Source: Maribacter sp.
GTDB lineage: Bacteria; Bacteroidota; Bacteroidia; Flavobacteriales; Flavobacteriaceae
Direction: 5' to 3'
DNA: 64,000 bases
Assembly: GCA_011050675.1 (NCBI GenBank)
Contig: DRFI01000023.1
Location: 456,079-520,078 of the forward strand
A program made the position numbers and the translations under genes. This document shows positions 34,130-42,874 of the stretch, in pieces. Each line of letters opens with the position of its first letter. The first letter of the stretch is position 1. The notes beneath the pieces were generated by a model. That model worked only from the letters and a program-made list of their open reading frames with translations. It ran no database searches and was not told the DNA's origin.

Positions 34130-35038
34130 ATGGAAAGAAGAAAATTTATAAAAAATACTGCTGCATCATCTAGCCTATTAACTCTTGGTGGTTTAAGTCT
34201 AAACTCGTGCAACGTAACTACAAAAAAACATATTACCATTTTGCATACTAATGATGTACATAGTCATGTAGATGCTTTTCCTAGCGACCACGCAGATTTT
34301 CCTGGTTTGGGAGGCTTGGCTCGTAGAGCTGGTTTAGTAGATAGTATTCGTAAAGAAAATCCACATACATTTCTTTTTGATGCTGGTGATATTTTTCAAG
34401 GCACCCCCTACTTCAACTTCTATGGCGGCGAATTAGAATTTAAACTAATGAGCATGCTTAATTATGATGCTACCACTATTGGTAATCATGATTTTGATAA
34501 TGGTATTGACGGACTCTTAGCACAAATGCCCTATGCTAAGTTTAATTTTATAAGCGCTAACTACGACTTCTCTAATACAGTTTTAGATGGACTAACTCAA
34601 CCCTATAAAATTTATGAGAAAGACGGAATTAAAGTTGGTGTCTACGGATTAGGAATTCAACTATCTGGTTTGGTTACTAAGCAGCTTTATAAGGAAACTG
34701 TTTTTCTTGACCCATTTGAGATGGCAGCAGACATGGAAACAAAACTTAAGGAAGAAGAAAAATGTGACTTGGTTATTTGTCTTTCCCACTTAGGGTACGA
34801 ATACAATATAGACCAAAAGCCAGATGATTTAAAACTAGCAAAAAAAACTAAGTACACAGATTTAATTATTGGCGGGCACACACATACTTTTTTAGATAAA
34901 CCAACAATAGTCACCAATGCTGCAGAGCGCGAGGTACTAGTGAATCAAGTAGGATGTTTTGGAGTAAACCTTGGTCGTATAGATTTCTATTTTGATAATA
35001 AAAACACTACAGCTAACGGATATACAATTAAAGTCTAA
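34130..35038 (+). CDS. Metallophosphoesterase of the 5'-nucleotidase family (UshA N-half), Tat-type signal
   Basis: The catalytic half matching the preceding gene. Metal-binding motifs appear in order: ILHTNDVHSHVD, FDAGDIFQGTP, TTIGNHDFDNG, LVICLSHLGYE and IIGGHTHTF. The N-terminus MERRKFIKNTA is a twin-arginine-like signal, followed by a possible lipobox LNSC (Cys27), so the protein may be exported folded and lipid-anchored. At 302 residues it ends before any substrate-binding domain, which the upstream gene supplies. Likely substrates are nucleotides or related phosphoesters in the periplasm, a phosphate and nucleoside scavenging role. The two genes are 1 bp apart. Confidence 0.93.
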   Translation: MERRKFIKNTAASSSLLTLGGLSLNSCNVTTKKHITILHTNDVHSHVDAFPSDHADFPGLGGLARRAGLVDSIRKENPHTFLFDAGDIFQGTPYFNFYGGELEFKLMSMLNYDATTIGNHDFDNGIDGLLAQMPYAKFNFISANYDFSNTVLDGLTQPYKIYEKDGIKVGVYGLGIQLSGLVTKQLYKETVFLDPFEMAADMETKLKEEEKCDLVICLSHLGYEYNIDQKPDDLKLAKKTKYTDLIIGGHTHTFLDKPTIVTNAAEREVLVNQVGCFGVNLGRIDFYFDNKNTTANGYTIKV

Positions 35039-35053
35039 AAATTAGACCTCAGC

Positions 35054-35503
35054 ATGCTTTACTACAAACGTTGTTCTAGTGATAACCAAAATTTTAGGGA
35101 ATTAGTAACCTTTCTTGATGCAGATTTAGCATTGCGAGATGGTGATGAGAATGCTTTTTACGCACAATTTAATGGCATTGTTGAGTTAAAAAATTGTGTT
35201 GTTTTTTATTCTGATGAAACCCTTGTTGCTTGCGGAGCTTTTAAAAGATTTAACGAGGACTCGGTTGAGATTAAACGTATGTATGTTCAACCAGATTATC
35301 GCGGAAAAGGAATTGCCTCAAAAGTACTATTAGTCTTGGAAGAATGGGCAAAAGAATTGAATTACACCTACTCTGTCTTAGAAACCGGATTACGCCAACC
35401 TGAAGCAATCGCACTCTACAAAAAGAACAATTACACAGTTACCGACAACTACCCACCTTATGATAGTATGGAGAATAGTGTTTGTTTTAAAAAATCGCTT
35501 TGA
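35054..35503 (+). CDS. GNAT-family N-acetyltransferase
   Basis: A 149-residue acetyl-CoA-dependent acetyltransferase. The acetyl-CoA loop is VQPDYRGKGIASKVL (a R/Q-x-x-G-x-G/A type), preceded by the VEIKRMYV strand and followed by the C-terminal YSVLETGLRQPEAIALYKKNNY block that contacts cofactor and substrate. The substrate (small molecule, antibiotic or protein) cannot be told from sequence. It follows the nucleotidase pair by 15 bp and is probably the last gene of that operon. Cytoplasmic. Confidence 0.92.
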   Translation: MLYYKRCSSDNQNFRELVTFLDADLALRDGDENAFYAQFNGIVELKNCVVFYSDETLVACGAFKRFNEDSVEIKRMYVQPDYRGKGIASKVLLVLEEWAKELNYTYSVLETGLRQPEAIALYKKNNYTVTDNYPPYDSMENSVCFKKSL

Positions 35504-35659
35504 AGTTACATTTTATAACTTTATGCTTCATTATAAATCCAGTTCTATTTAATGGGTTTGATATCAATTTAACTACTTCTATAAAAAAGCATGTATCGCC
35601 TTCTACATGTCACTTGCTAAGTGAATAATTAGTGTTTTTATTTGGAGAATAATTACAAA

Positions 35660-35701
35660 AAAGAATTGAGCTAAAAATCAAAAAAAATAGCCCAATTCTT
35701 T
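35660..35701 (-). terminator. Terminator of the SusCD operon
   Basis: A 14-bp stem (35660-35673 with 35688-35701; one G-U wobble) is followed on the minus strand by a T-rich run. It lies 47 bp after the SusD stop. A large loop of 14 nt weakens it somewhat. Confidence 0.55.
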
Positions 35702-35747
35702 CAAAAAATATCTATTAAACCAGCCTTCAAATTAATATTCAATATAC

Positions 35748-37484
35748 TTATCGCAATAACCACATTTTAGACCACTGGTCATTAGTTGATGGTTGTAAAC
35801 CCTGAATAGCATCTAGCATATGTTCTTCATTATATGGATCGTCATACCAAAATCGTTGTGGAGTATTTTGACCATTAGTTCCAGAAATTATATTAGCGTT
35901 AAAATCAGGAAAACCTGTTCTACGCCAATCGAACCATGATTCTGCTGTCAACCAATTTGCAATCCATTTTTGATGCATAATCACAGCTAGCTTGTTCGAT
36001 GAATCATTATACAACTGAGTAACATGTGCCATATAAACGTCTTGATTAAACGGTACAAGCGTATTATTTTCTACATCGTAAACTGATAATGCATCTCCAT
36101 CAGCAATATCATATTGATTTAAAGAAATTTCTATACCATTTTTATAAAAATCTAAGGCGTCTCCAGAAATCCAACCACGACTGCTTGCTTCAGCTAAGAT
36201 AAACTGAGTCTCAGCAGCACTCATTAAGACCGCTTTTACAAGTGGATGGTGATTTTCTGCATATATATCAGAAAGATATGATGTATGCGGATTAGAAGCT
36301 GAACCAAGGTAGATATTCTCGTTTAGGGCATTAATTGCATCCTTATATTCATTTACAGTTCCACCAAGGTTAAAATCGTTAGGTGCGTTAAGAGCAACAT
36401 CAAGACCAACATATAAGGCTGTGTTAATGTTGTTCTCTTCATCTTCATCATTATTTATAGCGGTAATATCAAAATCAACATAACGTTTCAATGCACCATC
36501 TTCCAAAATCACCTCATTTGAAGTTCCTTGCATAATTTGAATATCTACCGGGCGTACCCAAGCAGTTAATCTTGGATCTCCCAGTGCCTTAAGATCATTG
36601 ACAATAGTCGCCGAAGGTTTTCTGCGATAAAATTCTGAACGAAAACTGAAATAAAGAGGACCGCCTACCCAACTATTGACATCATCGGTTCCTACAAAAG
36701 AGATTGAAGCATTACTTTCATTACTATCTAAAACAGGATATTCTCCACTATTATTGACCATTTCAGCAATATTGGCAGCTGGATCAATCTCAGTTCCGGT
36801 TTTTTCGGATAATCGCATATAGAATCTGAGACGAAGTGAATTAGCAAATTTTCGCCATTTCAAAGCATCACCCTGGTACATAACATCGGCATCTACAGCC
36901 TCGGCACATACACCCGCATTTTTCAAAAGTGCATTGGCCTGTTCTAAATCTTGTAATATTCCTGAAAAAATCACCTCTTGTTCATCATATACAGGTTTAA
37001 AGAATTCATCACCTCCTTTTTCAGCTTGTAATGCATTGGTGTACGGCATATCACCAAATGATGAAGTCATAAAACCAAACCAGTATGATTTCATTATAAG
37101 AGCTACTGCCTGATAATAATTCTTCGTTTCTCCAGATTTTTCTAATTCGGCACGTTGAAAAATATAATTACTGTCTTTAATGGGTTCATAAAAATTAGAG
37201 AAATCTTTTGCCCCCCATTGGTAATTGTTCTCTTCATAACTGGTAAAATCGCGCTGTAGATACTGAGTTGCTGCAGACAACTCCCCTGTCTCGTATGTTA
37301 GGTTTGTTGATATTTGAGCTGATTTAGTAAGTATACCTGTCAATACATATTTAATATCGACTTCTTTATCGGGGAGGTTATTTGGACTTATATTAATATC
37401 CTCGAGCGAATCACTACATGCGGTCGTAAAAAGTAGTACTGCAACTAATGCAAGCTTCATTATATTTTTATTTATTCTCATCAT
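35748..37484 (-). CDS. SusD/RagB-family nutrient-binding outer membrane lipoprotein
   Basis: A surface lipoprotein of 578 residues that caps the SusC-type transporter and binds its substrate. The signal peptide ends in FTTACSD with Cys23 as the lipidated residue, followed by the SusD-like_2 opening EDINISPNNLPDKEVDIKYVLTG. TPR-type helices fill the N-terminal half; the C-terminus carries the usual WFDWRRTGFPDF and NDQWSKMWLL segments. It belongs to the SusD-like_2 branch. It is 12 bp downstream of the SusC gene. No glycosidase, peptidase or sulfatase is next to it, so the substrate cannot be predicted. Confidence 0.95.
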   Translation of the reverse strand: MMRINKNIMKLALVAVLLFTTACSDSLEDINISPNNLPDKEVDIKYVLTGILTKSAQISTNLTYETGELSAATQYLQRDFTSYEENNYQWGAKDFSNFYEPIKDSNYIFQRAELEKSGETKNYYQAVALIMKSYWFGFMTSSFGDMPYTNALQAEKGGDEFFKPVYDEQEVIFSGILQDLEQANALLKNAGVCAEAVDADVMYQGDALKWRKFANSLRLRFYMRLSEKTGTEIDPAANIAEMVNNSGEYPVLDSNESNASISFVGTDDVNSWVGGPLYFSFRSEFYRRKPSATIVNDLKALGDPRLTAWVRPVDIQIMQGTSNEVILEDGALKRYVDFDITAINNDEDEENNINTALYVGLDVALNAPNDFNLGGTVNEYKDAINALNENIYLGSASNPHTSYLSDIYAENHHPLVKAVLMSAAETQFILAEASSRGWISGDALDFYKNGIEISLNQYDIADGDALSVYDVENNTLVPFNQDVYMAHVTQLYNDSSNKLAVIMHQKWIANWLTAESWFDWRRTGFPDFNANIISGTNGQNTPQRFWYDDPYNEEHMLDAIQGLQPSTNDQWSKMWLLR

Positions 37485-37496
37485 TTTCTTTTTTTA

Positions 37497-40400
37497 TTAA
37501 AAACTAACATTAAGTCTAAATCCTATAGGTGCCGTCCAAGGTGCTATACTCCATTTCTCGAACCCTTGCTCTCCTTCGTTATAAGCTAACTCTGGATCAA
37601 TTCCAATACCAGCCTTTGTCCAAAGCATAAAGTTTTTTGCATATAAGGCCACGGAGATATTCTGAGCCGAAATTAGTTTCGTAACACTCTCAGGAAGTTC
37701 GTAAGAAAAGGTAATGTCTCTTAATTTCACAAAAGATGCATCGTACATAAATGCATAACCAGTTCTCCAAAAACTACCGCTAGATTCCACTACTCTGTAA
37801 GCGTCGAAGAATTGTGTGCCTTCACCCCCAAAATTTTCGGTATATGTACCATCGCCGTTGTCAATAACACCGGGAAAGAAAGCACCATTATAATTACCAT
37901 TATATTCAAAACCACCTAATTCTTGGTTTCGTCCACCAATCCATACATCGTTATCTCTGTAAATTGGATCAGATTTTATTTCATTTACAAGAGCTGTTCT
38001 ATCTCCATCAAAAGAATTTGCATTTAGAATTCCTGAAAAAGTGCTTGAACTCACACCATTCTGCCAATCTTCTATTTTACCAGAACGTGCCATTCTCTTC
38101 ATTGATTCAGAGTAGAAATCACCTCCCTGTCTCCAGTCGAAACTAGCAGAAATAGTAAAGTTTTTATATCGAAAAGAAGTGTTTAAACCAACAGCAAAAT
38201 CATTGTTGAAATTCCCTACTTTAATCTGATTCTCTCTATTTCTATCTACTTCCCATCTACCATTAGAATCAACCAAATTCCATCCTTTATATTCGCCTTC
38301 CTCTACCTTTTTTATATAAGGGGAATACATATCTCCGATGATGCCTCCAACTCTTGTAAAAGCACCACCATCTGTTCCACCTCCAAAATCAACCCTGTCA
38401 ATTCCTTCAATTAACTCAACAAGTTTACTCTCTTGTTTAGTGAAATTAACGTTCATGTTCCATTCAAAATCTTCAGATTTTATGGGTACTATATTCATCC
38501 CTAATTCAATTCCTGAATTTTCAACGTTACCGGCATTAATGGTGGTACTGGTATACCCCGTAAGCGGAGAGACATCTACATTTAAGATTTGATTTTTATT
38601 TTGGGTTTTGTAATAAGTGGCCTCCAAACCTAATCTGCCCTTAAAAAAACCAATGTCAGTACCAATCTCATATGAAGTTGCTATTTCAGGCTTAAGGTTA
38701 GTGTTCGGCATACTATCAGGAAGTGAATAAGTGAAATTATCGCCCCAATACCCTTGCGTTAATGTTGGATTGATTAAATATGGGTCTGTGTCTTTACCCA
38801 CTTGTGCCCAACCAGATCGTAATTTAAATAGTGATAACCACTTAGGAGTATCGAACATTTCAGAGATTAAAACACTGGCGGAAACTGACGGGTAGAAATA
38901 AGAACTATTTTCAGTGGGGAGTGTACTAGACCAGTCGTTTCGTGCCGTTAAATCAATGAAGGCTAAATTTTTATAGCTGAACGAGGCCATGCCGTAAACA
39001 CTATAAACTCTCTTCTTAAATAGTCCACTATTATACGCTAACCCGCCTCTAGTTACGTTTGAAAGCGTGTAAAGACCCGGTAGCACCAAATTATCGCCAC
39101 CAGCATCCGTATTAGAAATGCGACTGTTCATGATATTTGCACCAACTGAAGGGGAAACGCGAAAATCTCCTAGTTTTTTATCGTATGAAAAGAGTACATC
39201 AACATTTGATTCTCTTGAATTTGTATTGTTAAGGGTATAGGCTCCAAAGGGCTTTGCCGTACCACTACCAAAACCGTCAAAAGACCATGGTTTTATAACT
39301 TCGGTTCTATTAGAATTTCCACTGTACGAAACACGGGCCATAGCATTTAGTTCTGGAGTTATTTTCCAGTCTAATTTTACATTACCAAAACCACTAATTT
39401 TATCAAAGGTATTTCTTCTCTCATTTGCTGAGAAGAAAGGGTTATTATAGCCTTCGGTAACATTGCGTTGTTGCGTATTTTTGACATCCCAATAATCACC
39501 TTTTAAATCATTGATATTAATGTGCGGAGCAATATTGTAGACATCAAAATATTGATCGTTACCACCTAACGCTTGGCTGGGATAGTTTTCCGATTTTGGA
39601 TTAAAAAGGTCCACATTTGTTGATACGCTAACTTTGTCAGTGATATTATAGCGAGTTGCCAAACTAACGCTAATTCTAGAAAGTTCTGTGCCCGGTGTAA
39701 AACCCTCTCCATTTAAATGTGATGCAGATAAACGAAAATTACCTTTATCATTAGATCCACTGATACTAATATCGTTAATGGTAGTCAACCCTGTCTGAAA
39801 ATAGTCTTTTAAACTATTCTGATAAAATTCTAAAGGTACCGATTCACCATTACTGTTCCATTGCACGGCAGAAGTACCTTCTTGAGCCCCATACCAGTGC
39901 TGCCATGTAGCTTCATCGAACAAGCCCTTTTGTCCGTTAGTAAAGCTGTTCTGAAGTTCAAAATACTTATAAGGTGTGTTGAGCGTTGAACTAGAAGTAA
40001 AAGAAACACCTATTCCTTTTTTAATACCAGCCCCAGATTTGGTAGTTATGAGTATTACTCCATTACCAGCTCTAGAACCATACAGAGCAGCTGCACTTGC
40101 TCCTTTTAACACAGTTACACTTTCAATGTTTATAGCGCTCATGTCAGACATAACACTTGAATCACCAACAGGAGAGCCGTCGACAACGACTAAGGGTTGA
40201 TCGTTACCGGCCAGAGAAGTTTTACCCCGAATGTATACATAAGTATCTGCGTTTAAATCGTTTCCAGAACGACGGATGTCAAGACCAGAAACTTTTCCTG
40301 ATAAGCTACCCAGCGCATTTTCTTGAGGAACAAGATTCAGTTTTTCGGTGTTGACCTCTCCTACGGAATAGCCCAAGGCTCTTTTTTCTCTTTTCATACC

Positions 40401-40733
40401 TAATGCCGTAACCACAACTTCATCTAAACCTGCAGCCGCCTGAACTAAAACTATATTTATATTGCCCTGGTTACCGACCAATACTTCCTTTGTTTTCATT
40501 CCTAAATATGAAAACTCAAGTATTGATTCACTGTTTGGTACTTCTATACTATAATTACCATCAAAATCAGTAGTAACTCCTTTAGTAGTTCCTATTAATA
40601 CGACCGATACACCTGGAAGAACTTCTCCTTCCTCACTACTAACCACACCGGCAACCTCTTGTTGCGCCATCGTTCCTATAGTAATTATACAGAAACAAAA
40701 ATGCAGTAATAACTGAATTTTTCTTTTTTTCAT
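37497..40733 (-). CDS. SusC/RagA-family TonB-linked outer membrane transporter
   Basis: A 22-strand barrel importer of 1078 residues energised by TonB. Order: signal peptide (to about 24), carboxypeptidase-regulatory-like beta-sandwich (about 26-105, GVVSSEEGEVLPGVSVVL), TonB-dependent plug (about 108-235 with VVVTALGMKREKRALGYSV and the SusC hallmark SAAALYGSRAGNGVILITTKSG), then the barrel ending in aromatic Phe (RLNVSF). No STN domain is present, so it is not an ECF-signalling receptor. It pairs with the SusD gene 12 bp later. A TACTTTTG -7 element lies 49 bp before the start. No sigma/anti-sigma or hybrid regulator is adjacent. Confidence 0.97.
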   Translation of the reverse strand: MKKRKIQLLLHFCFCIITIGTMAQQEVAGVVSSEEGEVLPGVSVVLIGTTKGVTTDFDGNYSIEVPNSESILEFSYLGMKTKEVLVGNQGNINIVLVQAAAGLDEVVVTALGMKREKRALGYSVGEVNTEKLNLVPQENALGSLSGKVSGLDIRRSGNDLNADTYVYIRGKTSLAGNDQPLVVVDGSPVGDSSVMSDMSAINIESVTVLKGASAAALYGSRAGNGVILITTKSGAGIKKGIGVSFTSSSTLNTPYKYFELQNSFTNGQKGLFDEATWQHWYGAQEGTSAVQWNSNGESVPLEFYQNSLKDYFQTGLTTINDISISGSNDKGNFRLSASHLNGEGFTPGTELSRISVSLATRYNITDKVSVSTNVDLFNPKSENYPSQALGGNDQYFDVYNIAPHININDLKGDYWDVKNTQQRNVTEGYNNPFFSANERRNTFDKISGFGNVKLDWKITPELNAMARVSYSGNSNRTEVIKPWSFDGFGSGTAKPFGAYTLNNTNSRESNVDVLFSYDKKLGDFRVSPSVGANIMNSRISNTDAGGDNLVLPGLYTLSNVTRGGLAYNSGLFKKRVYSVYGMASFSYKNLAFIDLTARNDWSSTLPTENSSYFYPSVSASVLISEMFDTPKWLSLFKLRSGWAQVGKDTDPYLINPTLTQGYWGDNFTYSLPDSMPNTNLKPEIATSYEIGTDIGFFKGRLGLEATYYKTQNKNQILNVDVSPLTGYTSTTINAGNVENSGIELGMNIVPIKSEDFEWNMNVNFTKQESKLVELIEGIDRVDFGGGTDGGAFTRVGGIIGDMYSPYIKKVEEGEYKGWNLVDSNGRWEVDRNRENQIKVGNFNNDFAVGLNTSFRYKNFTISASFDWRQGGDFYSESMKRMARSGKIEDWQNGVSSSTFSGILNANSFDGDRTALVNEIKSDPIYRDNDVWIGGRNQELGGFEYNGNYNGAFFPGVIDNGDGTYTENFGGEGTQFFDAYRVVESSGSFWRTGYAFMYDASFVKLRDITFSYELPESVTKLISAQNISVALYAKNFMLWTKAGIGIDPELAYNEGEQGFEKWSIAPWTAPIGFRLNVSF

Positions 40734-40781
40734 ACGATATGTTTTTATTTAAATTGGTTGGCTCTGTTTGTTTGAGCTCAT

Positions 40782-40789
40782 CAAAAGTA
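40782..40789 (-). promoter_or_regulatory. -7 promoter element before the susC gene
   Basis: Minus-strand TACTTTTG matches TAnnTTTG and lies about 49 bp before the susC ATG. No spaced TTG -33 element is clear, suggesting an activator-dependent or alternative promoter. Confidence 0.35.
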
Positions 40790-41286
40790 TTTTAAACTTT
40801 TACTAAAAACACATGGTATTTTATTTAAAATATATGATTTTTTAACAAAAAAATAGCTTATTCGTATTTTATCGAAAATTAAAGTTAATATATCATTAGT
40901 TTTCAATAATAAACTTTAGAATACTAAATCTAGATTATGGAGTGTTTTAGAGTAAATTATTAGAATGGTAAACTTGTAATCAAATTAAAGTCTAATCAAT
41001 CTTATTGAATAGAGGTATAAAAAGCCGAGTGAACATACATCACAAATTATTCATTGTATAATTTGGATTTATTAAGATGATTTGATAGATGACATCATCA
41101 TTTTTAGTATTCAAAATTTAATTTCACAAACTGTCTTTTCAAAATAATCTTACAACACTAAATGCATTACTCTAAATAGTTTTTCATTAAATATTTTAAC
41201 GATGAGCATTATAATTATAGTTTTAAATGAATAACACTCGACAAATGAATTAAGCGGCTAGAATAATTTAGCCCTCTGTTTCGTTT

Positions 41287-41308
41287 ATCAAGTATTTAAA
41301 TACTTGAT
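41287..41308. promoter_or_regulatory. Perfect 22-bp palindrome upstream of the FAH-family gene
   Basis: The half site ATCAAGTATTT (41287-41297) is followed directly by its exact reverse complement (41298-41308), with no spacer. It lies 64 bp before the 41372 start, a position fit for a dimeric regulator. No T-tract follows, so it is not a terminator. Confidence 0.45.
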
Positions 41309-41371
41309 TGATGACCATACCGTACATTCAACTATCTTTAATTACTAAATAAAACACTAATACCATAAGAA

Positions 41372-41986
41372 ATGAAAATAATAGGCATAGGAAAGAATTA
41401 TGTAGTTGATAAATCTGAAATAGACGGATTAAAGAATGATGTTCAACTCATATTTACAAAACCAGATTCTTCTTTAGTAACCGACAGTAAGGATATTGAA
41501 TTTCCTCCTATTACCGGTCAGTTAATTTATGAGGTAGAATTAGTTGTTAAAATGGGAAAGACTGCTAAAAATGTTAGTATAGCAGACGCTAACTCGTACA
41601 TCTCTGAGATAGGTATTGGTATTGATTATACTGCAAAAGACGTACTTACCGCAAGTAGGGACAAAAAAGGACCTTGGGCTCTGGCAAAAGGTTTTGACGG
41701 AGCATCACCAATTGCCGGTTTTAAACCTGTTTCTGATTTTCCAGAATTAGACAATATTAATTTTGATTTAGTCATTAACGGCGAAAAGAAACAAGTCGGT
41801 AATACAGGCTATATTATTTACAATTTTGCCGAAATTATAAGCTTTGTTTCTACTTTTATGACATTGAATCCTGGCGACATGATTTTTACCGGTACACCAG
41901 CAATAGGTGCAGGTGAAACATTTAAAGGAGATCATTTACAGGCTTCTATTGAAGGAAAATTATTACTAGATTTTAGAATGATCTAA
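41372..41986 (+). CDS. Fumarylacetoacetate hydrolase (FAH)-family protein
   Basis: A 204-residue enzyme of the FAH superfamily, which cleaves or decarboxylates 2,4-dioxo acids and related products of aromatic or sugar degradation. The metal-binding glutamates lie in YEVELVVKMG; the family motifs IGIGIDYTAKDV, GPWALAKGFDGASPI and the C-terminal NPGDMIFTGTPAIGAG are present. It is short and single-domain, like YcgM-type acylpyruvases, so substrate is uncertain. It stands alone after a long control region with a 22-bp palindrome and ends at a strong bidirectional terminator. Cytoplasmic. Confidence 0.92.
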   Translation: MKIIGIGKNYVVDKSEIDGLKNDVQLIFTKPDSSLVTDSKDIEFPPITGQLIYEVELVVKMGKTAKNVSIADANSYISEIGIGIDYTAKDVLTASRDKKGPWALAKGFDGASPIAGFKPVSDFPELDNINFDLVINGEKKQVGNTGYIIYNFAEIISFVSTFMTLNPGDMIFTGTPAIGAGETFKGDHLQASIEGKLLLDFRMI

Positions 41987-42000
41987 CCTCTCTTAACAGC

Positions 42001-42043
42001 AATAAAATAATCGGAACTATTAAGTGATTCCGATTATTTTATT
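42001..42043. terminator. Bidirectional intrinsic terminator
   Basis: Perfect 16-bp arms, AATAAAATAATCGGAA (42001-42016) with 42028-42043, have an 11-nt loop. A/T-rich arm ends serve as A- and T-tracts on either strand. Shared by the convergent FAH-family and AraC genes. Confidence 0.75.
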
Positions 42044-42061
42044 TTACTCCTATATAGGTTA

Positions 42062-42829
42062 TTAAGATTCTTGTTGTGATTTAAATACCGTAGGGCTAAC
42101 ACCTACATTCTTTTTAAAAAAACGAGAAAAACTACTAATAGATTCAAACCCTAACTCAAAAGCCAATTCTTTTGTAGTGACCGCACTTCTAATAAGCTTC
42201 CGCTTTGCTTCAGTAATTTGTCGTTGCTGAATAATCTGTTTAGCGGTTAGGTTCAGCTTATCTTGCAATACCTGATTTAATCGCTTTGTACTTATACCTA
42301 ACTGATTCGCATAATATTCAGCATTGGTTTCATGTAGGAAATTAATTTCCATCAATTCTAAAAAATGAAACACTCTTTTCTGATAGATATCTTGAGGCAA
42401 CAATTCATTGTTTTGAAATCTAATTAAATGCAACAAGATTACTTTCAACAAAGTTTTAAGCATAATGTAAGATACCGTACTACTAAAATACTCCTCCTTC
42501 AATAACTCGATCAATCTCTTGATCCGTTCTACTTCTCTAGCCTCTTTTATATGTAATTGAGGATATTTATTGAATATCGACATAACATCCAACGCGTACT
42601 CGATATCATCTTCATCGATTAAATCGCGTTGAAAATGTAATAAAATACCTTTGCCCCCTGTAGGCGAGTTCAATTTAAATAGTTCGTTTAAAGGTTTAAA
42701 ATGTACCATTATGCTATTTACCGCATTGAACTCAAAGTAAATACCCATTGAATTATCTGATAACAATTCAGTATTTAAATCGAAATTAAGATCAATTTTA
42801 ATTTTGGTTTTCCAGGTATTCAAATTCAT
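42062..42829 (-). CDS. AraC-family transcriptional regulator
   Basis: A 255-residue regulator. The C-terminal ~100 residues form the double helix-turn-helix of the family: YANQLGISTKRLNQVLQDKLNLTAKQIIQQR then LAFELGFESISSFSRFFKKNVGVSPTVF. The N-terminal ~150 residues look like a small cupin-type sensor with no recognised ligand motif. It precedes an MFS transporter gene (45 bp upstream on the same strand, transcribed first), so it may control that transporter or the FAH-family gene opposite. Cytoplasmic. Confidence 0.92.
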   Translation of the reverse strand: MNLNTWKTKIKIDLNFDLNTELLSDNSMGIYFEFNAVNSIMVHFKPLNELFKLNSPTGGKGILLHFQRDLIDEDDIEYALDVMSIFNKYPQLHIKEAREVERIKRLIELLKEEYFSSTVSYIMLKTLLKVILLHLIRFQNNELLPQDIYQKRVFHFLELMEINFLHETNAEYYANQLGISTKRLNQVLQDKLNLTAKQIIQQRQITEAKRKLIRSAVTTKELAFELGFESISSFSRFFKKNVGVSPTVFKSQQES

Positions 42830-42874
42830 TTACTTTCATGGTAGTTTATAAAAGTAAAAAGAATTCAAAGAACC

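Larger units (their letters stand above)
40734..41371. other. 638-bp intergenic region without genes
   Basis: Very AT-rich, with stops in all frames; no ORF with coding character. It holds the susC promoter region on the minus strand and, near the right end, a perfect 22-bp palindrome. In the middle (about 40830-41270) I see only A/T runs. It may be a remnant or long regulatory DNA. Confidence 0.6.
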
